This document shows positions 6,806 to 13,205 of a DNA stretch of 29,328 bases, in pieces (the stretch's first letter is position 1; every line of letters starts with the position of its first letter). Below the pieces are notes generated by a model, which saw only the letters and a program-made list of their open reading frames with translations, searched no databases and had not been told where the DNA came from. The DNA is taken from positions 1-29,328 of the forward strand of contig CAZIBB010000007.1 of assembly GCA_964537075.1 (NCBI GenBank). The letters are read 5' to 3'. Made by a program: the position numbers and the translations under genes. Origin of the DNA: CAYTED01 sp964537075. Lineage in GTDB: Bacteria; Patescibacteriota; Minisyncoccia; Moranbacterales; UBA1568.

Positions 6806-6823
6806 CTTGCCGGCAGGCAGGGA
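6806..6823. repeat. GC-rich palindromic repeat (TGCCGGCAGGCAGG type)
   Basis: CTTGCCGGCAGGCAGGG is one copy of a short palindromic family seen again at 8694-8713 (CCTGCCTGCCGGTAGGCAGG) and, inside tsaE, at 24741-24765. Confidence 0.55.
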
Positions 6824-6882
6824 TTCACCCTGAAGGGTATAAACTTCTCACCCTCCCTCCGTATCCTCGTAAAATTCGTCTG

Positions 6883-6969
6883 CGGAAGGAGAGGGATTCG
6901 AACCCTCGGTACAGTTTCCTGTACGCTTGCTTTCCAAGCAAGTACCTTCAACCACTCGGCCATCCTTCC
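6883..6969 (-). tRNA. tRNA-Ser (anticodon GGA)
   Basis: The minus strand reads GGAAGGATGGCCGAGTGG at the 5' end, an anticodon stem CTTGC/GCAAG with loop TTGGAAA (anticodon GGA), a long variable arm (GTACAGG/CTGTAC) that marks a class II tRNA, and a T arm with GGTTCGAATCC. The acceptor stem GGAAGGA pairs perfectly with TCCTTCC, and the discriminator is G, as expected for serine. The gene does not encode CCA (CAG follows), so the CCA end must be added by nucleotidyltransferase. It reads UCC and UCU codons. Length 87 nt. Confidence 0.96.
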
Positions 6970-7041
6970 GTAATAACTATTTTCACCTCTTTTTCAGATT
7001 CTAGATTCTACCGCACCGAATGAGTTTCGACAAATCTCAAG

Positions 7042-7073
7042 CGTGTCATTCCAGCGAAGGCGGGAATGGCAGA
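7042..7073. repeat. Dispersed GTCATTCC / GGGAATGGC repeat
   Basis: GTGTCATTCCAGCGAAGG followed by CGGGAATGGCAGAG is a degenerate copy of the widespread palindromic repeat of GTCATTCCCGC type. A related double copy lies at 25011-25078. Confidence 0.5.
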
Positions 7074-7080
7074 GAGACCA

Positions 7081-8511
7081 TCAGCGTATTTCACGAACGC
7101 CGACAAGCTTCATGGTGTCGCGATCGGGCGTACGCCCGAGGAAGACAGCGGCGCGGCTTCCCGATACGAGGGTACCATCCTTTTTCGCTTCCTCAATCAG
7201 TTGATCGACGAAGGTGTCGAGCGGCCTCTCCTCATCGAACAGGTACGGCTTCACTCCCCAGAGAAGAGAACACTGATTATAGGTCGTTTGCGATGGTGTC
7301 GCGACCAAGATATCGATTCCCGGGCGAAAATGAGACATCAGTTTTGCGGTAAATCCGGACACTGAAAGGAGAATGATCGAAGTCGCCTCGAAGCTCCGAG
7401 AAAGTTCAAAAACACTTCGAATCATCACCGCATACTCATTCTTCATATTGAGATGGATCGCGTCATAGACATCGTCATACGGGGATTCTTCCGTCTTCAC
7501 GATGATCTCTTTCATCATGGCGACCGTCTCGATCGGATATTTTCCGGCAGCCGATTCTTCGGAGAGCATCACCGCATCCGTATGGTCGACGACCGCATTG
7601 GTCACATCGCTCACTTCCGCGCGCGTCGGACGAGGATTATCCGTCATCGACTTCATCATCTGTGTCGCGACGATGACCGGACAGAGTGCGGACAGTGATT
7701 TCTCCACGATCTCTTTTTGGAGGATGGACACTTCGCTCGATGGCATCTCGATGCCGAGGTCGCCGCGTGCCACCATCACTGCGTCCGTCTCCCTGAGAAT
7801 TTCATCGAGATTCTTGATCGCTTCCTTCCTCTCGATCTTCGAGATGATGATCGGGAGACGACCCGGTTCGGGTATCGTTTTCCTCATTTCCTTTTTCGCT
7901 TCACGCAAATCTTCGGCCGATCCGACGAATGACAGTCCCACGAAATCAACTCCCTCCTTTAAAACAAATTCCAAGTCAGCCTTATCTTTTTCCGAAAGGA
8001 TAGGGAGGGAAAAATTCGTGTCCGGAAGATTCACACCCTTGCGATCCTTGATCGTTCCGGGAGTCTGTGTCTCCGTCACGACGAAGCCATCCATGACCTC
8101 GATCACCCGAAGCTCGATCAGGCCATCCTCAATAAGCAGGGTATTTCCAAACATGATACTCTCGAGGATATTCGGCGTGTCGAGAAATATCGCCGGCATA
8201 CCGATATTTTCCGGTACCGCGGTTTTCTTTCCCTTGTATCCAACGGCAATTTTTTCTCCCCGACGAAACGAGATTGGCTCGGCGACCTCCACCCGGATGC
8301 GCGGCCCCTGCATGTCGGCGAGCACGCCAATCGGCTGATGAAGCTTTTTCGAAACCGCGCGAGCCTTCTTGATAATCCCCTGGTGCCAAGCATGCTCATT
8401 ATGTGAAAAGTTCAGACGAACAACATTCATCCCCGCGAGCGCGAGCTTCTCGATCATCTCTTCCGTCTCCGTCGCCGGCCCGATAGTCGTCACGATTTTT
8501 GTGTGTTTCAT
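7081..8511 (-). CDS. pyk: Pyruvate kinase
   Basis: Makes pyruvate and ATP from phosphoenolpyruvate and ADP, the last step of glycolysis, in the cytoplasm. The 476-residue length and all family blocks are present: KIVTTIGPAT at the N-terminus, MNVVRLNFSHN, the inserted beta domain, the signature IISKIERKEAIKNLDEI with the catalytic Lys, VARGDLGIEMP, VATQMMKSM, and TNAVVDHTDAVMLSEESAAGKYP. The C-terminal allosteric domain is complete (RSVFELSRSFEATSI to GVREI). No phosphohistidine domain is attached. The start is the ATG before KHTKIVTT, with no SD. A TATACT box (minus strand, 8621-8626) lies about 110 bases upstream, beyond a word-repeat patch. With malic enzyme nearby it points to fermentative carbon flow through pyruvate. 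Confidence 0.97.
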   Translation of the reverse strand: MKHTKIVTTIGPATETEEMIEKLALAGMNVVRLNFSHNEHAWHQGIIKKARAVSKKLHQPIGVLADMQGPRIRVEVAEPISFRRGEKIAVGYKGKKTAVPENIGMPAIFLDTPNILESIMFGNTLLIEDGLIELRVIEVMDGFVVTETQTPGTIKDRKGVNLPDTNFSLPILSEKDKADLEFVLKEGVDFVGLSFVGSAEDLREAKKEMRKTIPEPGRLPIIISKIERKEAIKNLDEILRETDAVMVARGDLGIEMPSSEVSILQKEIVEKSLSALCPVIVATQMMKSMTDNPRPTRAEVSDVTNAVVDHTDAVMLSEESAAGKYPIETVAMMKEIIVKTEESPYDDVYDAIHLNMKNEYAVMIRSVFELSRSFEATSIILLSVSGFTAKLMSHFRPGIDILVATPSQTTYNQCSLLWGVKPYLFDEERPLDTFVDQLIEEAKKDGTLVSGSRAAVFLGRTPDRDTMKLVGVREIR

Positions 8512-8520
8512 TTTTGTAGA

Positions 8521-8617
8521 AGAGGTTAGAAATTAGAGTTTAGAGGGGAGATCTTAGGAGTTAGGGACAAAAAGTTATTTTTTACTATTTCCTATCTCCT
8601 CATCTCTAACCTTTTCA
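8521..8617. repeat. TTAGAGGTTAG-type degenerate word repeat upstream of pyk
   Basis: AGAGGTTAGAAATTAGAG words on the left are matched by CTAACC words at 8606-8611, so the leader can form a loose hairpin (AGAGGTTAGA with TCTAACCT). The gene-free stretch 8512-8744 otherwise holds a candidate -10 (AGTATA on plus, 8621-8626) and the repeat at 8691-8724. Confidence 0.45.
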
Positions 8618-8690
8618 TTAAGTATACCATCTCAGAAAAAATACTGAAAAAAAATGGCAACAAAAAATGATTCCAAGATGGAAAAACAAA

Positions 8691-8724
8691 CAGCCTGCCT
8701 GCCGGTAGGCAGGGAACGACCGCT
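8691..8724. repeat. Palindromic repeat joined to a partial structured element (copy 3)
   Basis: CCTGCCT (8694-8700) pairs with AGGCAGG (8707-8713); directly after comes GAACGACCGCT (8714-8724), the word that ends the structured elements at 1943-2009 and 9339-9412 when read on the minus strand. It shows the two repeat families joined. Confidence 0.5.
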
Positions 8725-8744
8725 CCTCCCATAAAAAATTCAGA

Positions 8745-8800
8745 AAAAGAAAAAACCGCCGCAGAGAGTGGAAAAAATCTTTCCTTTCTCTCTACGACGG
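8745..8800 (-). terminator. Strong terminator of the 8822-9142 gene
   Basis: A 13-bp stem with G-U pairs (8756-8768 with 8788-8800). On the minus strand it is followed by TTTTTTCTTTTTCTG. Confidence 0.88.
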
Positions 8801-8821
8801 CTTATGGCGACGCTCACCGTA

Positions 8822-9142
8822 TCAGCGAACTTCCTGACAGACCTGGGTGGTGAGCTGCTGACCGGTGTACCGGTCGTACAGCCCGCGACCGAGTTGGTCG
8901 GTAACGGGAACTATCCGACAGATTACCCGCGGTTGCTCGACAACCACGACACGGGACGGGAACAACTGGTTGATGACAACTGCTGCCCCCGTCAGGACCA
9001 CTGCACCGACGACGAGTTCACCAAGACCGCCTTGGCCGTGGTGGTGACCGCCGCGATTATAGTCACGGTGGTATCCGCGATCAGCGAAGGCCGACGAGGA
9101 CAGTGCCATGGCGGCAAGCGCCAAAACAAAAAGTTTTTTCAT
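8822..9142 (-). CDS. Small secreted protein with signal peptide
   Basis: A 106-residue exported protein of unknown function. It starts MKKLFVLALAAMALSSSAFA, a textbook Sec signal with cleavage expected after AFA. The mature part is His/Gly/Arg-rich (RGYHRDYNRGGHHHGQGG), then a glycine-alanine-valine hydrophobic stretch (GELVVGAVVLTGAAVVI), then a C-terminal region with two cysteines (VICRIVPVTDQ and TTQVCQEV) that could form a disulfide. The frame is open further upstream to 9187, but a strong SD (CGGAGGAC) five to ten bases before the ATG at 9142 decides the start. It has its own promoter (9228-9256) and terminator (8745-8800). The style resembles proteobacterial periplasmic proteins, so transfer is possible but unproven. 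Confidence 0.82.
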   Translation of the reverse strand: MKKLFVLALAAMALSSSAFADRGYHRDYNRGGHHHGQGGLGELVVGAVVLTGAAVVINQLFPSRVVVVEQPRVICRIVPVTDQLGRGLYDRYTGQQLTTQVCQEVR

Positions 9143-9227
9143 TTTGTCCTCCGGACATTGTACTGCTGATTTGTGAAATATCCCCAAGCAATTTGCTTAC
9201 GAGGCGTTAAAGAACCTTGATAGGCAG

Positions 9228-9256
9228 AGTATAGCACAAAATTGATATAAAGTCAA
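9228..9256 (-). promoter_or_regulatory. Strong sigma70-type promoter of the secreted protein gene
   Basis: On the minus strand TTGACT (9251-9256), a 17-base spacer, and TATACT (9228-9233) preceded by TGC (extended -10). The expected transcript start is near 9221, giving an 80-base leader that contains AAGCAAATTGCTT. Confidence 0.85.
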
Positions 9257-9299
9257 TTATACCACTGGGAAAATCAATATATTCCTCTTAAACAAAGCA

Positions 9300-9326
9300 A
9301 AAAAGCAGCTTCCATAGCTGCTTTTT
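9300..9326. terminator. Bidirectional terminator after the 9458-9958 gene
   Basis: AAAAAGCAGCT pairs with AGCTGCTTTTT around a TCCAT loop, with T runs in both directions. It separates the 9458-9958 unit from the promoter of the secreted protein gene. Confidence 0.8.
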
Positions 9327-9336
9327 CTTATTTTCT

Positions 9337-9413
9337 TCAAACAGCGGTCGTTCCGCCTGTGGGCGGTTCACCCCGTGAAATCTCTGAGTTATTTCATCGG
9401 GGTGCGTCCGCTG
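9337..9413. repeat. Dispersed structured element, copy 2
   Basis: CAGCGG (9341-9346) can close with CCGCTG (9408-9413). Inside are TCGTT, a CCGCC/GGGCGG hairpin, a second hairpin ACCCCGTGAAAT/ATTTCATCGGGGT (9370-9402) and GCGT, giving a three-way-junction-like fold. CGGTCGTTCCGC and GGTGCGTCCGCTG are shared with copy 1, as is the flanking CTTCAAACAGC. Confidence 0.65.
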
Positions 9414-9420
9414 ATCTCAA

Positions 9421-9456
9421 TTATGTTTCCTGCTCCTTGTTCTATGTTCTATGATT
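9421..9456. repeat. Word repeat directly behind the 9458-9958 stop codon
   Basis: TGTTTCCTGCTCCTTGTTC followed by TATGTTCTATG: degenerate tandem words related to patches at 10113-10219, 17899-17943 and 23478-23527. Confidence 0.5.
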
Positions 9457-9457
9457 G

Positions 9458-9958
9458 TCAGTTCTTATACAATTCCTTCATCTGGAACAAGATATACCAA
9501 CCGATAACGGCACCAACGAGAGCACTGATCAAATTGAGTGCAAGCACACCACCGACAAGTTGTACGATGCTGACATAAAAGAGCAATCTCCAACTCGCTT
9601 TCGTCCGCTTGAACAATCCCTTTATCGCCATCACATAGAGGATGATGGTGATTACCATCACGGCAAGCGATATCATCACGCCAGGACCCCATCCATATCC
9701 ATATCCGCCCATCATTGCCACTGGTGCGAACACGGCTGACAATCCGAGTATCGCGAGAAGAGCCGGCACCGAGAAAATCACCGAAAGAATGACCAAGTAT
9801 GGAGCGATGGTCGCGAGAAATTCCTTGAGACCGAGCGGTAGCGCGAACGGCGCCTTTTTCACCATATATTCATCAAGTATCGTTTCGAGCTTTCCGATGA
9901 TATTCTTCACCTCTCCTTTTGGGTCTGTCTCCTGCCCTACGCTTGTTTCTTCCATCAT
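9458..9958 (-). CDS. Four-helix membrane protein of unknown function
   Basis: A 166-residue integral membrane protein. A charged cytoplasmic N-terminus (about 40 residues, amphipathic LETILDEYMVKKAP) leads to hydrophobic segments near residues 48-74, 84-112, 124-142 and 143-160, with a glycine-rich turn MMGGYGYGWGPG between the first two. The pattern of KKAPFALPLGLKEFLATIAPYL, then two glycine-rich helices and a conserved WRLLFY, recalls a small membrane family I have seen in Parcubacteria with no assigned role. Two adjacent ATG codons can start it. A promoter with TTGATG, 18 bases, TATACT lies at 9996-10025. Confidence 0.72.
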   Translation of the reverse strand: MMEETSVGQETDPKGEVKNIIGKLETILDEYMVKKAPFALPLGLKEFLATIAPYLVILSVIFSVPALLAILGLSAVFAPVAMMGGYGYGWGPGVMISLAVMVITIILYVMAIKGLFKRTKASWRLLFYVSIVQLVGGVLALNLISALVGAVIGWYILFQMKELYKN

Positions 9959-9995
9959 ATTTTTACGTTACTTATAAGTTACATTCATCCCTTAC

Positions 9996-10025
9996 AGTAT
10001 ACTCCTTATTCTCATTCTTCATCAA
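9996..10025 (-). promoter_or_regulatory. Promoter of the 9458-9958 membrane protein
   Basis: On the minus strand TTGATG (10020-10025), an 18-base spacer, and TATACT (9996-10001), about 37 bases before the start. It overlaps the 3' end of the upstream gene. Confidence 0.55.
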
Positions 10026-10497
10026 ATACCTCCCCGGTTTCGAGTTCCCGCAGAATCTCCTCCGGGATGGGATTTCGCTTCGGACTCATGCCCGGATACC
10101 GCCATGCACTGATGATACGCAGGGAACAGGGAGCAGGGAGCGGTGAGCACAAGCCTTGTTTATCCGTTTCCCGTTCATTGTTCGTTGATCCCTGTTCTTT
10201 GTTCTTTGTTCCCTGTTTTACAAACATCACCCAGATCTCTTGCGTCCATTTCTCCTTGCCATCCTCATCGCGCTTGATGGCGGCTGGCTGCATGACCGCG
10301 ATCGTTTCATGGGCGATACCCTCCTCGGTTCGTTTCGGCGCACGGATGATCCGCGTCACGCGTTGTTCGGAGAGATTGTATTGCTGCATCTTATATCTCG
10401 AGTGTTCGGTGAACTGATATCGGCCGCCCGTCCGATTCTTCCGTTTCTCAAATCGCTCCCGAGCTTTAGCGACGAAATCCTGATAGGAAATAGCCAT
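10012..10497 (-). CDS. DUF4258-like protein with in-frame word-repeat insert
   Basis: A 161-residue protein. The core (YQFTEHSRYKMQQYNLSEQRVTRIIRAP, WTQEIWVMFV and later RIISAWRYPG) resembles small DUF4258/BrnT-like proteins with a toxin-type RNase fold; a function is not established. Between the last two strands, roughly residues 93-126 (10119-10219), lies a hydrophilic insert rich in KEQG and NNE words. It is encoded by the same degenerate repeat that occupies intergenic sites. The frame could be read upstream to 10581, but that extension translates a low-complexity hairpin (FVLRALFGLCVFHLLCFL), so I start at the ATG before AISYQDF. A possible -10 (TATAAT, minus, 10573-10578) lies upstream. 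No antitoxin partner is visible. Confidence 0.62.
   Translation of the reverse strand: MAISYQDFVAKARERFEKRKNRTGGRYQFTEHSRYKMQQYNLSEQRVTRIIRAPKRTEEGIAHETIAVMQPAAIKRDEDGKEKWTQEIWVMFVKQGTKNKEQGSTNNERETDKQGLCSPLPAPCSLRIISAWRYPGMSPKRNPIPEEILRELETGEVFDEE
10113..10219. repeat. Inverted word repeat inside the DUF4258-like gene
   Basis: Left part CAGGGAACAGGGAGCAGGG, right part GATCCCTGTTC followed by TTTGTTCCCTG; CAGGGAACA and TGTTCCCTG pair as outer arms. It lies wholly within coding sequence and keeps the frame open. Confidence 0.6.
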
Positions 10498-10640
10498 ACA
10501 CAGAAAACACAAAAGATGAAAAACACAAAGACCAAACAAAGCACGGAGCACAAAATACAAACAAAGCAAAACATTATACACTCCCGCCTTTCTGTGTTTT
10601 GAAAATTGTGTTTTGTTTGGTTTTTGTGTTTTGAGCTTCG
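10498..10640. repeat. Low-complexity long imperfect hairpin between htpX and the DUF4258-like gene
   Basis: The left side is built of CACAAA and ACAAAG words, the right side of TTTGTGTTTTG words. The reverse complement of the left arm and the right arm share a TTTGGT(C/T)TTTGTGTTTT string. A TATAAT on the minus strand sits at the apex (10573-10578). Confidence 0.45.
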
Positions 10641-10646
10641 GGCTTT

Positions 10647-11540
10647 TTAAGAAAGATTCATATCCCGTAACGCCCGTATTCTCTCCTCGATTGGTGGGTG
10701 GGTCATGAAAAGTTTTGCTACTTTTTTCCCCTTGAACGGATTGGAAATATAAAGAGATGCGGTCGCCCTATTAGCGGCTTCAAGCGGCTCCGTATCACCG
10801 GATATTTTTTGCAGTGCCGAAGCCAGTGCATCAGGATACCTCGTGAGAAGCGCCCCGGAAGCATCGGCGAGGAATTCCCGCTTTCGGGAAATCGCGAGCT
10901 GCATGAGCATCGCGGCGATCGGTGCGAGAAGAGAAAGAATCAAGGCCACGACTATCAGAATGATTTGCAACTGCCCCTTATTGTCATTACCGCGGTTCCC
11001 CCCAAAAAAAGCCCAGTGGCGAAACCAGTCTGCAAGGAGCGCGATAAAACCGACGAGAATGACCACGATTGTCGCGATAAGCGTATCGCGATTCCCGATA
11101 TGGGAAAGCTCATGCGCCGCGACCGCTTCGATTTCCGATTTCTCCAGCCGTGACAAGATACCTGTCGTGAAACAAATCACGCCATGTTCCGGATCGCGCC
11201 CCGTTGCAAACGCATTCATCGCGGTATCATCGATCGTATAGATTTTCGGTGTCGGGAGTCCGGCGGTGATCGCGAGATTTTCTATGATCCGATACAGTTC
11301 CTTGTTGTCTTTGAATTCCACGAGCTTTGCTCCGCTCATCGAAAGGACGATCCGATCACTAAACCAATACGAAACGAGACTGGTCACGACCGAAAACAGA
11401 ACCGCGATATAAAGTATCATCGATGATTGCATCGCCCCCGCGAACACATATCCCACCCCGATGACGAAAAGGAGAAAACCCGTAATATAGAGGAATGACA
11501 GGCGTATATTCTTGTCTTTTTGGGTATAGAGTGTAGCCAT
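10647..11540 (-). CDS. htpX: HtpX-like membrane zinc metalloprotease
   Basis: An M48-family integral membrane protease for quality control of membrane proteins. The 297-residue length fits HtpX. Two transmembrane segments lie near residues 14-34 and 41-58. The zinc motif is AAHELSHIGNRD, with His143, Glu144 and His147, and the third ligand is Glu222 in RKREFLADASG. NAFATG and the ILSRLEKSEIEAV block are also family marks. Two further hydrophobic stretches (155-172 and 191-215) flank the insert GGNRGNDNKGQ. The C-terminal MTHPPIEERIRALR is present. The start is the ATG of ATLYTQKDK without SD. LemA is upstream on the same strand, the usual LemA-HtpX pairing, but here it is separated by a broken four-helix-bundle gene. 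Confidence 0.95.
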   Translation of the reverse strand: MATLYTQKDKNIRLSFLYITGFLLFVIGVGYVFAGAMQSSMILYIAVLFSVVTSLVSYWFSDRIVLSMSGAKLVEFKDNKELYRIIENLAITAGLPTPKIYTIDDTAMNAFATGRDPEHGVICFTTGILSRLEKSEIEAVAAHELSHIGNRDTLIATIVVILVGFIALLADWFRHWAFFGGNRGNDNKGQLQIILIVVALILSLLAPIAAMLMQLAISRKREFLADASGALLTRYPDALASALQKISGDTEPLEAANRATASLYISNPFKGKKVAKLFMTHPPIEERIRALRDMNLS

Positions 11541-11562
11541 AAGTCTTTGTGACTGGTAATAA

Positions 11563-11574
11563 GTAACTTGTAAC
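11563..11574. repeat. Left arm of a 12-bp inverted repeat around the four-helix-bundle gene
   Basis: GTAACTTGTAAC at 11563-11574 is the exact reverse complement of GTTACAAGTTAC at 11986-11997. Both sit in patches of related words (GGTAATAAGTAACTTG; CAGTTACCAGTTACGGG). Confidence 0.6.
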
Positions 11575-11966
11575 TAGGAGCGCTTTTGATTGATCGCCGA
11601 CTTGATGAGGGCATTGAGCTTCAATGAAAGCTGTGGATATATTTTTATATATTCATCGACAAGTGCCTTTTCTTGAATCAAACCTCTTTCAGAGAGCAAC
11701 TTCATCCAGTGCATACTCTCGACAAGCGATGCTCTCGCATTATAGTAGAACTTCGCTTTATCAAGAAAATGAAACCGACCATACCCCTCCGCTATATTGG
11801 CTCCACAAGAATCAGTGGCAGTTATATATTGATCTCCGATAATCTTCTTTTACTGCCAATCAAACTTCAAATAAATTTGCCAAGCAACCCGCGAAAGCTG
11901 CCTGGCAAGTTGGTATGTTTCAAGCTGATCTAAACCGAGATATTCTCCTTTTTCCGATCCTTGCAT
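11574..11966 (-). pseudogene. Four-helix-bundle (S23/avd-like) protein gene with in-frame ochre codon
   Basis: Reading the minus strand from the ATG at 11966 gives MQGSEKGEYLGLDQLETYQL, continuing ARQLSRVAWQIYLKFDWQ, then a TAA at 11850-11852, then KKIIGDQYITATDSCGANIA, EGYGRFHFLDKAKFYYNARA and on to a TAG at 11574-11576. The family is recognised from the LxxYQLA start, DSxxANIAEGYGRFHF and FYYNARASLxES. These small proteins form pentameric four-helix bundles and often travel as insertions, for instance in 23S rRNA genes. The stop falls at a normally sense position, all downstream codons remain intact in the same frame, and there is no frameshift, so the damage is recent or the stop is read through. 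It splits the lemA-htpX pair and is flanked by a 12-bp inverted repeat. Confidence 0.85.
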
Positions 11967-11985
11967 TCCCAGTTACCAGTTACGG

Positions 11986-11997
11986 GTTACAAGTTAC
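11986..11997. repeat. Right arm of the 12-bp inverted repeat around the four-helix-bundle gene
   Basis: GTTACAAGTTAC, the partner of 11563-11574, within a run of related GTTAC words (11971-11999) that ends right before the lemA stop codon. Confidence 0.6.
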
Positions 11998-12003
11998 CAA
12001 TCT

Positions 12004-12558
12004 TTAGAACTCGACTTTCACTGGCTCCTTGGCAGCGGCGTCTTCGAGTTCGAAAAATTCACGCTTCACGAAAGAAAACAGGGAAGCGATGATATTTGAT
12101 GGGAAGGATTCTATCTTAGTATTTAGGTCGCGGACATTGCCATTGTAGAAACGGCGGGAGGCCTGGATCTTGTTCTCGGTATCTGATAATTCCTGCTGAA
12201 GCTCAAGGAAATTCGTATTCGCCTTGAGATCAGGATAGGCTTCCGCTAGAGCAAAAACTGATTTGAGTGCTCCGGTCAGCATATTCTCCGCACCGGCCTT
12301 ATCAGCCGTACTGGTCGCCGACATCGCCTTCGTCCGCGCTTCGGTCACCCTTTCGAACACGCCCGTCTCATGAGCGGCGTATCCCTTGACTGCGCTGACC
12401 AGATTCGGGATGAGATCGTAGCGCCTCTTGAGCTGCACGTCGATATCACTCCATGCTTCCTCGGTACGATTCCGAAGCGTTACCAGCCCATTGTATGCCG
12501 CAATGACGAACAGGACGACGACCGCCAATACGATCAAAAAAATAAATCCGATACCCAT
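12004..12558 (-). CDS. lemA: LemA family membrane protein
   Basis: A 184-residue LemA protein with one N-terminal transmembrane segment (residues 3-22) and a long helical bundle. Family blocks: AAYNGLVTLRNRTEEAWSDI, VQLKRRYDLIPNLVSAVKGY, ETGVFERVTEAR, AYPDLKANTNFLELQQELSD and IQASRRFYNGNVRDLN, ending near FPSNIIA. LemA is often next to HtpX and is thought to act in envelope or stress functions; its biochemical role is open. The frame is open to 12609, but the ATG at 12558 begins the membrane segment and lies about 37 bases downstream of a good promoter (12595-12622), so I use it. The partner htpX follows after an inserted broken gene. Confidence 0.93.
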   Translation of the reverse strand: MGIGFIFLIVLAVVVLFVIAAYNGLVTLRNRTEEAWSDIDVQLKRRYDLIPNLVSAVKGYAAHETGVFERVTEARTKAMSATSTADKAGAENMLTGALKSVFALAEAYPDLKANTNFLELQQELSDTENKIQASRRFYNGNVRDLNTKIESFPSNIIASLFSFVKREFFELEDAAAKEPVKVEF

Positions 12559-12594
12559 ATGTTTATATAAAAAAGTTATGATGATGACCCCTCT

Positions 12595-12622
12595 ATTATA
12601 CGCTCTCACTCACAAAAGGCAA
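12595..12622 (-). promoter_or_regulatory. Promoter of lemA
   Basis: On the minus strand TTGCCT (12617-12622), a 16-base spacer, and TATAAT (12595-12600). It forms a divergent pair with the promoter of the 12688 gene. Confidence 0.65.
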
Positions 12623-12647
12623 GCCTGCACTTTCTAAAAAATGATTC

Positions 12648-12657
12648 GTGGTATAAT
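12648..12657 (+). promoter_or_regulatory. Extended -10 promoter of the divergent PAP2 gene
   Basis: GTGG-TATAAT with TATAAT at 12652-12657, 30 bases before the ATG at 12688. The -35 region is poor, as expected with an extended -10. Confidence 0.6.
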
Positions 12658-12687
12658 TTATATCATATAATTCCTGCAAAAAAATAT

Positions 12688-13134
12688 ATGGACTTCTTCC
12701 AGACATCGGCAGTTTTTCTCATCCCGATTCTCGTCGCACTGATCACTCAGGTCGTCAAGTTTGTTCTGTATTCAATGAAGCACGGCCTCGACTGGAGTTA
12801 CATCTTCACCCATGGACATATGCCGAGCTCGCACACCGCCTTCGCCGTTGCTCTCCTCACCTCTATCGGTCACTACGAAGGAATGGGATCCGGTGTCTTC
12901 GCCGTCACCGCCGGCCTCGCCTTCATCATCGTCGACGATGCGCTCCGTATCCGTATGATCTTGGGCGATCAGGGACGCTATCTCAATATGCTCGTCGACC
13001 AGCTGAAGAATGAAATCGACGAAAGCAAGTTCCCTCGTCTCAAGGAGCGCGTCGGACATCGCACGAGCGAAGTTGTCGTCGGCGGTATCTTCGGATTTTT
13101 CCTCACCTGGATCCTCATCATTCTTGTCGGATAA
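12688..13134 (+). CDS. Divergent PAP2 family (DUF212, YuiD-like) membrane protein
   Basis: A 148-residue integral membrane protein of the divergent PAP2 family, related to phosphatidic-acid phosphatases. Seen: an N-terminal helix ending LITQVVKFVLYSMKHG, the family motif GHMPSSHTAFAVALL (the SxxH part of the phosphatase signature), a VDDALRIRMILGDQGR block, and GHRTSEVVVGGIFGFFLTW, where HRTSEV matches the second histidine motif. Three to four transmembrane segments are visible. A lipid-phosphate substrate is expected from the family but is not proven. It is transcribed alone from an extended -10 promoter and ends at the bidirectional hairpin 13149-13197. Confidence 0.9.
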   Translation: MDFFQTSAVFLIPILVALITQVVKFVLYSMKHGLDWSYIFTHGHMPSSHTAFAVALLTSIGHYEGMGSGVFAVTAGLAFIIVDDALRIRMILGDQGRYLNMLVDQLKNEIDESKFPRLKERVGHRTSEVVVGGIFGFFLTWILIILVG

Positions 13135-13148
13135 TTGAAGATTCAAAA

Positions 13149-13197
13149 AATAATAAAGGTCGGTCCTTAGGATCTTAAAGGACCGACCTTTATTATT
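13149..13197. terminator. Bidirectional terminator with 20-bp perfect arms (repeat family copy 1)
   Basis: Arms 13149-13168 and 13178-13197 pair perfectly (AATAATAAAGGTCGGTCCTT), loop AGGATCTTA, with T runs in both directions. It lies between convergent genes (PAP2-like and murE). The core AAGGTCGGTCCTT recurs at 17843-17855. Confidence 0.88.
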
Positions 13198-13205
13198 TTT
13201 CGTCC

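Noticed and set aside
6679..6963. Minus-strand 94-codon frame beginning MAEWLKVLAWKASVQ
   Set aside because: It is the translation of the tRNA-Ser gene plus its flank, a well-known annotation artefact, and it overlaps the 5' end of the FMN_bind-like gene.
7502..8338. Plus-strand 278-codon frame inside pyruvate kinase
   Set aside because: Shadow frame of a fully conserved enzyme; serine- and isoleucine-rich translation without recognisable motifs.
8768..9169. Plus-strand frame opposite the secreted protein gene
   Set aside because: The minus frame has promoter, SD, signal peptide and terminator; the plus frame begins inside a terminator hairpin.
10498..10581. Upstream extension of the DUF4258-like protein
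   Set aside because: The extra 28 residues are translated low-complexity hairpin DNA; the ATG at 10497 begins the recognisable protein.
11850..11852. TAA in the four-helix-bundle gene as evidence of a recoded stop
   Set aside because: TAA ends other intact genes here (for example tsaE and polA), and known CPR recoding concerns TGA, which is also a normal stop here.
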